Shown here: positions 8,754 through 18,200 of the stretch, piece by piece | Layout: each line of letters begins with the position of its first letter | Position numbering within the stretch: the first letter of the stretch is position 1 | NCBI GenBank assembly: GCA_018267365.1 | Contig: JAFDYQ010000012.1 | Span: 1-64,000, forward strand | From: Bacteroidota bacterium | GTDB taxonomy: Bacteria > Bacteroidota > Bacteroidia > Chitinophagales > LD1 | Reading direction: 5' to 3' | Length of the DNA stretch: 64,000 nt | The notes under the pieces: model-generated | Seen by the model: only the letters and a program-made list of their open reading frames with translations | Databases searched by the model: none | Told to the model about the DNA's origin: nothing | Made by a program: the position numbers and the translations under genes

Positions 8754-8993
8754 CTATCGGGTAAAGAATATACAACTATCCTCGGCTCCGTTGGTATTTG
8801 TGATATGACCGCCAGAGGCGAGCGTGCTATAGGCATTGCGGCCAGCGGCAGTTGTATCGTTTTCACAAACGTCTACCGAGGCATCTACCTGATGGGTATC
8901 TATGCAGCGATAGCATTTGCCTGTAGGGCGGTGGCATCCTGCAGTCAAGGCCAGAGTCGCTAGTGAGAATATCATAAATCTTGGCATGATCAT
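8754..8993 (-). CDS. Small Cys-containing lipoprotein, unknown function
   Basis: This 79-residue protein has a clear lipoprotein signal (MFIFSLATLALTAGC-type; lipobox LTAG-C at residue 20) and two further close cysteines in GKCYRCID, plus Cys in DVCEND and EDSCIFF. Its ATG overlaps the stop codon of the upstream methyltransferase gene as ATGA, so translation is coupled. No family is recognised. The CYRC pair could form a disulfide or bind a metal, but nothing more can be said. Confidence 0.7.
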   Translation of the reverse strand: MIMPRFMIFSLATLALTAGCHRPTGKCYRCIDTHQVDASVDVCENDTTAAGRNAYSTLASGGHITNTNGAEDSCIFFTR

Positions 8994-10009
8994 ACTTTGC
9001 GAGCTAGTACAAACAGCATTGGTGTAAAGATACCCAGCTCACCACCTGCTACCAGGCCATCTGCTGCTGTCTCCAGCACTTCATGCACCCTCGTGCTACC
9101 CTGTGGTATCAGGTGCAGGCGCTCCAGGCCGGATAGCGCCGTATGCATTACCCTGCGGCCTATGGGACTGGTGCGCAGCTGAGATATAGAGAAGCGGCCA
9201 TCTCCGCACAGTGGCTGGTACCATGGCGTCTGCGGGTCACACTCTGTAGCGCGGTCTTTGCATTCCATCACTTCAAAGCCTGCTGCCTGTAAGGAGTCAG
9301 TCACATCTGCTGCATCTGTGATGTCAGAAAGCCCGTCGCCTATTTCTATCTGGCGCTTGATCTCCTGGTGGCGAGGATCTGTTGCATCGTATTTCTCCGT
9401 CATGACCCACTCATAGGTGGCAAAGAGACCACCGGGGCTGAGCAGGCGGTGCACCTCGCGGAACAGCTCAGTACGCCTGCCGGCAGCATGGCAGGTGGCC
9501 TCTATACCGTAAGCCTTGTTAAAGGTCCCATCACGCATTGGCACTTTCATCCAGTCGCAGTAGAGGAAATTGCACTGGCTGCTGAGCCTTGCCTCACGTA
9601 CGAATTCTTGCCCCTTCTCTATCTGGTAGAAAGAGTTATTTATACCGGTAATGGAGACACCGGCGTATTTTGCTATATTGATCATAGGGCCACCTACGCC
9701 GCAGCCGAGATCCAGGCAGCGCTCACCAACATGGAGTTGAAGTTTGTCTGCAAGGTAGGTCTCATAGGCGAGTAGCGAATCCTGCATTGATTGCCCCTTT
9801 TGCCGGACTCCAAAGTGGAATAGCTTGCCCCAGCCGTGCAGGTAAAAGTCAGTGGCCAAGCCATAATATTCAGAGCTAAGAGCGGCGGCTTCTGCTATCC
9901 GGTCTTCAGGCCGGGCATGGCCGTGATCGAATCTATTTGCGTATTGGTTGAGGGTGTCTTGTACACCGGTACCGGTGAAAGCTGTTTTGAGGAGTTGAGT
10001 AGTACGCAT
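8990..10009 (-). CDS. Sterol C-24 methyltransferase-like SAM-dependent methyltransferase
   Basis: The protein follows eukaryotic Erg6/SMT along its whole length, not only in the SAM fold. Residues 48-66 read YYGLATDFYLHGWGKLFHF, the sterol-binding region (YY-x-L-x-TDFYE-x-GWG-x-SFHF). The SAM motif LDLGCGVGG is at 99-107, GIEATCHA at 168-175 and YEWVMTEKYD at 199-208. The C-terminal sterol-MT domain features AADGLVAGG (315-323) and GIFTPM (326-331) are present. SMTs move a methyl group from SAM to C-24 of a sterol side chain. At 339 residues it is slightly shorter than yeast Erg6. No sterol-synthesis gene (squalene monooxygenase, oxidosqualene cyclase) is in the window, so the true substrate may be a scavenged sterol or another polycyclic lipid. 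It heads an operon with a small lipoprotein and a DUF2490 protein. Confidence 0.85.
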   Translation of the reverse strand: MRTTQLLKTAFTGTGVQDTLNQYANRFDHGHARPEDRIAEAAALSSEYYGLATDFYLHGWGKLFHFGVRQKGQSMQDSLLAYETYLADKLQLHVGERCLDLGCGVGGPMINIAKYAGVSITGINNSFYQIEKGQEFVREARLSSQCNFLYCDWMKVPMRDGTFNKAYGIEATCHAAGRRTELFREVHRLLSPGGLFATYEWVMTEKYDATDPRHQEIKRQIEIGDGLSDITDAADVTDSLQAAGFEVMECKDRATECDPQTPWYQPLCGDGRFSISQLRTSPIGRRVMHTALSGLERLHLIPQGSTRVHEVLETAADGLVAGGELGIFTPMLFVLARKV

Positions 10010-10129
10010 ATTTTAGGTGTGTAAGGTGATGAATGGACTTTTTACTTACCAATGGAATGCCAATCAGGCAAGGCAAAGAGTATCAAAGCAGTTCGGGGCC
10101 ATCGCTGTGTAGGGCCATAATATTGTATG

Positions 10130-10365
10130 AGGAGTTTATGCCATGGTAAAATCAATCAGCATTGAAAGTCAATGCTGAGGTCGGTAGCTGAGATCATTGG
10201 CATAAGGATTGATAACACAATCTTAAGCTTCTGATCTGGGATGATCCAGTGAAAGGATCCGGGTTTGATCCCAATCCCAAACAAGCCATCGGATACTACC
10301 GGTGCTAATGGTCAGAAATTCAAGACCCTCTTCCTGATTTTTCGGGAAGGGGGTCTTTTATTTTT
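10130..10365 (+). ncRNA. Possible structured non-coding RNA ending in a terminator
   Basis: The 452-bp gap 10010-10461 has no credible gene. Its second half is packed with short stems: ATGCCA at 10138 pairs with TGGCAT at 10197; TCAGCATTGA-AAG-TCAATGCTGA near 10157 is a perfect 10-bp stem; GATTG..CAATC, CTGG..CCAG and GGATC..GATCC follow; the last element is a strong Rho-independent terminator. A weak -7 box (TAATATTG, 10118-10125) precedes it. The terminator serves no plus-strand coding gene, since the upstream gene points the other way, which argues for an independent RNA of about 230 nt. It does not match tmRNA, RNase P RNA, SRP RNA or tRNA by eye. The 5' end is uncertain. Confidence 0.35.
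10322..10365 (+). terminator. Rho-independent terminator
   Basis: AAGACCC..CTTCC pairs with GGGAAG..GGGTCTT across a T-rich loop and is followed by TTTATTTTT. It ends the putative structured RNA and lies upstream of the ABC-F promoter. Confidence 0.75.
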
Positions 10366-10403
10366 ATGGATTAGTGGGCTGCATGCAACTGCACTCGGTG
10401 TGC

Positions 10404-10435
10404 TTTGCTTACTAGCTGAAAAATGTGTACTTTTG
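10404..10435 (+). promoter_or_regulatory. Bacteroidota-type promoter for the ABC-F gene
   Basis: TTTG (10404-10407) and TACTTTTG (10428-10435) match the -33 and -7 elements TTTG / TAnnTTTG with a 20-bp spacer. The start codon is 26 bp after the -7 box. Confidence 0.65.
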
Positions 10436-10446
10436 CGGCCTCTTAA

Positions 10447-12084
<1,638 letters not shown>

Positions 12085-12113
12085 GACATCCTTAGGTTTG
12101 ATCATATTGACAG

Positions 12114-12144
12114 AGCCATCCTTTTGGGGTGGCTTTGTTATTTC
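12114..12144 (+). terminator. Rho-independent terminator of the ABC-F gene
   Basis: AGCCATCC (12114-12121) pairs with GGGTGGCT (12127-12134) around a TTTTG loop and is followed by TTGTTATTT. Confidence 0.65.
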
Positions 12145-12191
12145 AGGGAGGTGGAGTGACGAAGGGAATGGGTGACGAGGTGAGGTTGCGG

Positions 12192-12311
12192 CAAGTTTTC
12201 CGACTGGAGAGGCATTGGTGGCAGCGGCTGTGGGGGAGACCGATAAGCTCGCGGAGGATGGCGGGTCAATACATGCCGGTGACCAAGTTTTCCGACTGAG
12301 GAGGCATTGGT
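12192..12311. repeat. Two 28-bp direct repeats in a gene-free patch
   Basis: 12192-12219 and 12284-12311 share 26 of 28 bases; both begin CAAGTTTTCCGACTG and end GAGGCATTGGT, 92 bp apart. They lie in the 433-bp gap between the ABC-F and OmpA genes, where no ORF looks coding. Origin unknown; a decayed or miniature repeat element is possible. Confidence 0.6.
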
Positions 12312-12404
12312 ATCATTGGGTTTGAGAGAGGGTGGCAGGAATGGGGTAATATGAATGGGAATCCTGGCTAATCCCATATCAGTGATGGCTATCAAGATGA
12401 TACA

Positions 12405-12427
12405 TAAGGGTGGTCATACCACCCTTA
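12405..12427. repeat. Perfect inverted repeat (10-bp stem, 3-base loop)
   Basis: TAAGGGTGGT-CAT-ACCACCCTTA. It has no T-run on either side, so it is not an obvious terminator. It sits beside the ompA-like terminator structure. Confidence 0.5.
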
Positions 12428-12459
12428 TATAAGCTTCTGATGTTCATAGGGCTTTGAGT

Positions 12460-12494
12460 AAAAAAGAAAGCCCTATGCAGATGCTTAGGGCTTT
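12460..12494 (-). terminator. Rho-independent terminator of the OmpA-family gene
   Basis: On the minus strand AAAGCCCTA pairs with TAGGGCTTT (plus-strand 12486-12494 and 12467-12475) and is followed by CTTTTTT. The inner arm can alternatively pair with 12445-12455 in an 11-bp stem, so two exclusive hairpins are possible. Confidence 0.65.
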
Positions 12495-12517
12495 GCTGGT
12501 CAAAGAAGCGTTCGTGG

Positions 12518-13426
12518 TTATTTTACTTTGCTGGCTGCCTTGCTCGGATCGAGGAGGTCGTAGAACTGATTGAGGCGAGGCAGGAAGATGATGCGGGTAC
12601 GGCGGTTGGTAGCCATGTCTTCGGGGTTGTCGTTTGGTACGAGGGTATTGTATTCGCCGCGACCGGCTGCTATGAGTTTATTGGGGTCCAGATGATAGTC
12701 GTTTTGCAGGGTGCGGACCACGCTGGTGGCACGCTTGACGCTGAGGTCCCAGTTGTCATCTATACAGTTTGTTTTGATCTTGTTATTATCAGTATAGCCC
12801 TCTACCATCACGTCTACCTCTGGGCGCGAGGCGGCTATGGATGCTATCTTGGCCAGGACGGCACCGGCACGCTCGGTGATGGTATAGCTACCGGACTTGT
12901 AGAGCATTTTGTCAGAGAGATTGACATAAACAACGGTCTTATCCACTTTGATATCTACGTCCTTGTCATCGAGGCCTTCTTTGAGTACGCCTTTCAGGTT
13001 GACGGCCAGAGCGAGGTTGATGGAGTCGGCTTTATCCTTGGCGGCGAGGAGCATCTGGATGTAGCGGTCCTTGTCCTGCAGCTGGGCGAGGGTCTTGCCG
13101 ATGTTCTCGTTGGCTCCCTTGGAGAGGACTGTGAGGTCGCCTACGGCACTCAGTTGCTTGTCGCGCTGCTGCTGACAGTCTTTGAGCTGAGCCTGTAGCT
13201 GCTGGTATTGGTCGTTTTTGCCTCCTAGTGTGGTGCGGGACATAGCCAGATCGTTCTCACAACTGCTGAGGCGGCTAGTGAGTTTGTCTTTGATCTCATT
13301 GCAACTCAGGAGGTCGCTTTTGGCTTTGGAGAGTTCGCTCTCGAGAGCCTGGTATTTTTTCTTGGTCACACACGAGCTCAGTGAGAGGATGATGAGGACC
13401 GCAGTGATGGTGATGATGGATCTCAT
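12518..13426 (-). CDS. OmpA-family lipoprotein with coiled-coil stem
   Basis: A 302-residue protein with a lipoprotein signal (lipobox SLSS-C, Cys at residue 19), a Gln/Lys-rich coiled coil at about residues 22-125, and a C-terminal OmpA peptidoglycan-binding domain at about 165-285. The domain is recognised by VMVEGYTDNNKI, WDLSVKRATSVVRTL, AAGRGEYNTLVPND and TNRRTRI; the Asp and Arg that contact diaminopimelate are in place. It probably anchors the outer membrane to peptidoglycan. Single-gene unit with its own terminator. Confidence 0.9.
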   Translation of the reverse strand: MRSIITITAVLIILSLSSCVTKKKYQALESELSKAKSDLLSCNEIKDKLTSRLSSCENDLAMSRTTLGGKNDQYQQLQAQLKDCQQQRDKQLSAVGDLTVLSKGANENIGKTLAQLQDKDRYIQMLLAAKDKADSINLALAVNLKGVLKEGLDDKDVDIKVDKTVVYVNLSDKMLYKSGSYTITERAGAVLAKIASIAASRPEVDVMVEGYTDNNKIKTNCIDDNWDLSVKRATSVVRTLQNDYHLDPNKLIAAGRGEYNTLVPNDNPEDMATNRRTRIIFLPRLNQFYDLLDPSKAASKVK

Positions 13427-13692
13427 ATTGTGATGTATTGGTTTAGTTTTTTAGCTACCCATACGACCATAAATTCTGCGCCAAAGTGTGGAATTCCCCA
13501 AAATGGGATAGGTAATTGGCAAATTATGGCTGTGTGAATTGCGGGAGGGAAGAAAGGAAGGATTGCCGGAGGGGGAAATGATTTCTATCAGGTGCGGGAC
13601 AGATTTTGCTGGGTGAGAAAGTGCCGGAGAAGTATGTTAAACTATAGGCACTGTGAACAGCGGGTCATATCCCGAATGATCAATGTCGGAAA
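13427..13692. other. Gene-free stretch, nothing recognised
   Basis: Upstream region of the OmpA-family gene. No ORF looks coding, and no RNA gene or clear promoter was seen. Purine-rich patches only. The repeat cluster begins at 13693. Confidence 0.4.
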
Positions 13693-13847
13693 GGACGCTT
13701 GAACCTGCGGAGTAACTCATGGGCCAGCTTGTATGTTAAGCTGAAAGCTTAACTTATAATAGGTCTAAGCTGGAAGCTTAGACTAGGGGGGGAGCCAGGA
13801 CGCTTGAACCTGCGGGTGCGCTAGTTTGCAGGTCAGGCGACCTGCAA
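13693..13847. repeat. Cluster of hairpins and an 18-bp direct repeat (REP-like)
   Basis: GGACGCTTGAACCTGCGG occurs at 13693-13710 and 13798-13815. Between and after them are three near-perfect hairpins: TTAAGCT-GAA-AGCTTAA (13736-13752), GTCTAAGCT-GGA-AGCTTAGAC (13763-13783) and TTGCAGGTC-AGGC-GACCTGCAA (13826-13847). The first two share an AAGCT core. The arrangement resembles intergenic palindromic (REP/BIME) elements. No transposase (RAYT) is present in the window. Confidence 0.55.
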
Positions 13848-13883
13848 CGGCGAGAGAGAATATACTTCTGTCCTGCAAAACAA

Positions 13884-13913
13884 TTTGTGCTCAAAAAATA
13901 TCTCCTACCTTCA
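13884..13913 (+). promoter_or_regulatory. Bacteroidota-type promoter placed directly at the MFS start codon
   Basis: TTTG (13884-13887) and TACCTTCA (13906-13913), 18-bp spacer. Only five bases (TCGCC) separate the -7 box from ATG 13919, so the transcript should be leaderless or nearly so. Confidence 0.55.
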
Positions 13914-13918
13914 TCGCC

Positions 13919-15181
13919 ATGCCTGAAACACCACAAAAAGGCCGCCCGGCGGCGTTGGGATTTATATTTGTCACGCTGCTCGTGGATACGATCGGGCTGG
14001 CGATCATCATTCCTGTCTTCCCCAAGCTGATAGAGACGCTGATACATGGCTCGGTGAGCGATGCCTCGCGGTGGTCGGGGCTGCTGCTGGTGGCGTATGC
14101 GGTGATGCAGTTTCTCTGCGCGCCGCTGATAGGCAACCTGAGCGATAAATTTGGCCGCCGACCGGTGCTGCTCTTTTCGCTGCTGGGATTTGGGATAGAT
14201 TATCTGTTTCTCGCCTTTGCGCCGACCATCGGCTGGCTCTTTGTAGGGCGGGTGATAGCGGGCATCACGGGGGCGAGCTTTACTACGGCCTCAGCGTATA
14301 TAGCAGATGTGAGCCCGCCGGAGAAGCGCGCGCAGAACTTTGGGATGATAGGCGTAGCCTTTGGCCTCGGCTTTATCATCGGACCGGTGATAGGTGGCAT
14401 ACTGGGCCGGATGGATGTGCACTATCCCTTCTATGCAGCGGCTGCGCTGGCGCTGCTGAATGCGGCGTATGGTTTCTTCATCCTGCCGGAGTCGCTGCCG
14501 GTGGAGCACCGCCGCCCCATAGACTGGGCGCGCTGCAATCCGATGGGCACACTGCTGCAACTGCGCCGGTATCCCGCTGTGATAGGGCTGGCTGTGTCGC
14601 TCTTCATGCTCTACTTTGCGGCACACGCGGTGCAGTCGGTGTGGACTTTCTACACGATTCTGAAGTTTCACTGGAATGAAGATATGATCGGCTACTCGCT
14701 CGGATTTATAGGCGTGCTGATCGCTGTAGTGCAGGGCGGGCTGATCCGTGTCACTACACCGCGCCTGGGTTTTGAGCGTAGCGTATGGATAGGGCTGCTG
14801 CTATATGCCACAGGCATGGTGCTCTTTGGCCTGGCCACGCAGAGCTGGATGATGTTTGCCTTTATGGTGCCGTATGCGCTCGGTGGTATAGCAGGGCCTG
14901 CGCTGCAGGGCATCATGACCACTGAGGTGCCGCGCAATGAGCAGGGCGAGCTGCAGGGTGGGCTGACGAGCCTCATCAGCCTGAGCACCATCTTTGGCCC
15001 GTGGTTTATGACGTGGGTGTTTTACTTTTTCACGAGGAGCGGTGCGCCTGTATTCCTGCCAGGAGCGCCCTACTATGCAGCTGCCATACTACTGCTAGGT
15101 AGTGCCTTGCTGGCAGTGAGAAATTTCCGGAAGGTGCGGCACACTGCAAATGATAGTACTGCTGCCGAAGGTCAAAGCTAG
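13919..15181 (+). CDS. TetA-like MFS drug:H+ antiporter family transporter
   Basis: A 420-residue polytopic protein with the 12-helix plan of the TCR/Tet group. Helix 1 carries [15 protein letters not shown], matching the TetA motif with its key membrane Asp. The loop 2-3 motif A reads [12 protein letters not shown], helix 4 has [11 protein letters not shown], and [17 protein letters not shown] with [12 protein letters not shown] follows the motif C region. TetA-family pumps exchange drug-metal complexes for protons; environmental homologs often have other or unknown substrates, so tetracycline resistance cannot be inferred. ATG 13919 is preferred over the upstream TTG 13826, which lies in the hairpin repeat. 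The gene stands alone, 20 bp from the convergent tamB end. Confidence 0.88.
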   Translation: MPETPQKGRPAALGFIFVTLLVDTIGLAIIIPVFPKLIETLIHGSVSDASRWSGLLLVAYAVMQFLCAPLIGNLSDKFGRRPVLLFSLLGFGIDYLFLAFAPTIGWLFVGRVIAGITGASFTTASAYIADVSPPEKRAQNFGMIGVAFGLGFIIGPVIGGILGRMDVHYPFYAAAALALLNAAYGFFILPESLPVEHRRPIDWARCNPMGTLLQLRRYPAVIGLAVSLFMLYFAAHAVQSVWTFYTILKFHWNEDMIGYSLGFIGVLIAVVQGGLIRVTTPRLGFERSVWIGLLLYATGMVLFGLATQSWMMFAFMVPYALGGIAGPALQGIMTTEVPRNEQGELQGGLTSLISLSTIFGPWFMTWVFYFFTRSGAPVFLPGAPYYAAAILLLGSALLAVRNFRKVRHTANDSTAAEGQS

Positions 15182-15201
15182 ATCTAAGCAGGGTGTATAT
15201 A

Positions 15202-18200
15202 TTATCTATCACTCGGTTGCACCACAGGAGAAGGAGTTTCCTCTGGCTTGGCCGCAGGCGGTATAGGTGGTGGCGGTGTTTTCTTGCGACGCTTGAAGAG
15301 GTCCAGCCAGTTGTCAAAGTCCTTCCTATAGGATAGTCCAATACCTGTCTTATTACGATTGCGCTGGTTGAAGTTGTCGTAGTCGTTTTTGTTATAAGTC
15401 TTCGCCCGCCAGGAACCATTTTTATCCAGTACGTATTCTATCTGGAAGTCACCCGTCACATAGGCGTTGGGATTGCTGGTGTTGGTCACTGTATTGCTAC
15501 CGACACCCTTGTTATCGCCAAAATCAAAATTACCGCCGACATTGATGGATAGACGATTATTGAAGAATCGCTTAGTCAGTGCGAGCTGTAGCTCACGGCG
15601 TGTGTTGAGGTTGTCGGCAGAGTTGGTCCCCGTGCCTGTCCAGTCATCATACTGCTTGAAGTTGAAGTTGAAATCGAGGTCGTGTACATTGAGGTTGTCA
15701 AAGAAACTGCCCAGGTAGAGGGACAACTGAGAAGATAAGAACTCGCTCACGGTATTGGCCACCGATCCGCTGATGGAGCGCGTGCTCGTAGCATCGCCTG
15801 CAGCCAGGGAGTTGGTAGGCAGAAATTTGCCCATGACCAGCAGGCCGAAGACCTGCTTATTCATCTCTGCATCTGAGGTACGTATGAGCTGGATCTTATT
15901 ATCTATATAAGTACGTATCACAGGGTCCGGATTTTGCGGAGCGATATCAAAGGATATCTCAGGAGCAGAGAGCACGCCTTTCAGATTGAGCAGCAGGTTT
16001 ACTACTATCCGGTTTTTAGAGCGCGATATTGCTTCTTCGTTGTAGGTGGTGCTTACGGCATTGGCGCTGTAGATACCGAGCAGATCGGAAATCAGGTCAT
16101 ATGTAGAGGTCCGCACTTTGTAGATCGCATCTGCATTGAGCTGCGCATTGTAGACGTCACCATTGAAGGTGATGGTACCACCGGGATCGAGTGTAAAGCG
16201 CTTATTGATCACATTCTGCAGTGTAAAGAGATAGCTGCCGCGTGCAATGGTATAGGAGCCGCGTATATTAAAATCACCGCCCCGGAGGATCTCTATGCGC
16301 ATATTGCCGCTACCCGCGCTGGAGAGAATGTCTCCGGCTACAGGATCGAGTATGACATCTACCTGCGCATCGGGCGTCACGTCTACACTCACGGTGAAAT
16401 TGACTCCCGTAGGTGCCCGACTGCGGCGCGCTCGGGTCATCGTATCCTCCTGGCCGGGTGCTACGAAGCGGTAGAAGTTGTAGCGATTTGTTTCATATGA
16501 GTTATTGATCGGGATATGTATGTACGTACCTTTCTGCGTGGTGCAGCCGTATGCGCTGATATTCACATAGGGTATGGTGCCGGTGAAGTCTACATTACCC
16601 GCTGCCATGATCTGGCCGTAGAAAATCGGCTGATCTTTGACTGTAGTATTGAGAAACTCTGCCCGCTGTGTGGTGACGTGAAGATCAAGGGTGAATTTGC
16701 GGAAATGATCATGATAGATGCGGCCAGTGCCTAGCGCTGTATTGTTGAAACGGTCTACCACTCTGATCGTGCCCACATCAAAGTATCCATCACCCAGCTC
16801 TATATCTTCTTCTTTTAAGGTGTAGGCAGTATTCAGATAAGAGACTTTTACTTTAGCTTCATTGATGTGCAGGTTGCCTTGTGCTACCAGCGCTTTGACA
16901 GGGCCTTTCAGGTCTATATGGGCCCGCGCGGTACCGCTTACCTCCTTTACATACTTGATAAAAAGGGGATGGTTCAGGAAGTTAAGGTTCAGCGAGCGCA
17001 TGTCAATACCCATGCTGAGATTTTGCCCTAATATATCGTAGAAGCCAGTGAGGGCAATATCATTTTTATCTCCTTCTATACCACCGGTCACATTCACGCG
17101 ATGATTGATATTATCCAGTACGCTATTGATACGGAGCGTACCGATATTGATGTCTTTCATAGTCAGGTCGCGCGCCTCCACATTAGCCACTATGGCAGGC
17201 TTGTAAAAGATGTCCTCCACCTTTACCGTCCCATTCACGGTAGCTGTGATATCTTTCACCTTTCTGCTGAAAATATTGAGGAAGTCTGCCAGGGCAGCAT
17301 CTTTCAGTGTCAGATTGATACTGGTAGAGCTGTCACCCTTCAGGTAGGAGTCGAGACGTACGGATTGTTGTCCATTTACAAAGACGAGGCCGGATGAACT
17401 AGTCACAATCTTTTTGCCGCGTATGGTCAGGAGGTTGTCCGGCATAAAGCTCCAGTGATTGCCGCCCAGCAGGACCTCTGACGGGGTCATGCGTATTTCC
17501 ACACCTCCGGTCAGTGGTTTGATATAGGAGGTGATGTCAGCCTTATTGAACCCATGTGCATCTGATGCCATCAGGTCAAACCTGAACTCTTCCTTCTCCT
17601 TATTCAGTTTGGCTATCAGTGTATCTACCACGAGGCTATCTCCTATGTAAAAATTGTCTGCTGTGGTGCGCATGTCTACCTTGCCTTCGTGCGAATGCAG
17701 ATCGAAGTCAAATCGCTTTAATGTGTACTTGTCATAAACTATCTCAGGTACGGATACATTGAGGTTGAGTATTTCTTTAGCAGTATTAAACTCTCCCGAA
17801 ATCACCGAATTTCGGATCATGCGAAACTTAGGATCTATGACCCTGGTGATAGCTGAGGAATCGTAAAATCTGAAATTGAAGGTGAACTGCTGCGGATAAA
17901 CATATGCTGTATCCCGGTAGTCCTTTGTAAAAGTATAATTGAGATAGCGCGTCACGGCCCTGGCCATGCCTGAAAAAGTAAAACGGCCATCCATCTCACC
18001 TTCTGCCTTGTCAGACATGAGTGTGATCTTTTTGGACTGATCGGGATTGACAGTAGAGGTGAGGGTCAGGTTGTGCACCAGTACAGAATCCGATTTGCGC
18101 AGTACAAAGATATCCTGTGCGATGATCAGGCCGATCATATCGTCCGGCTTCTTGCCTATGAAATTTGCGGTGATCGAGCCGCGGATATTGACCGTATCTT

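Noticed and set aside
10249-10290. tRNA/tmRNA T-arm-like sequence (GGGTTTGATCCC)
   Set aside because: No acceptor stem, anticodon arm or CCA end can be drawn around it; it fits better as a simple hairpin in the structured region.
12138-12395. 85-residue ORF on the minus strand
   Set aside because: It is made of the two 28-bp repeats and low-complexity Pro/Ser residues; no signal or homology recognised.
12692-13198. 168-residue ORF opposite the OmpA-family gene
   Set aside because: Shadow of the coding strand; the OmpA protein explains the codon pattern fully.
13826-13918. N-terminal extension of the MFS transporter from TTG 13826
   Set aside because: It lies within the REP-like hairpin and the promoter; ATG 13919 begins the real protein.
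13919-15181. Tetracycline-resistance gene call
   Set aside because: The family match is clear, but environmental Tet-like MFS pumps often have other substrates; specificity cannot be read from sequence here.
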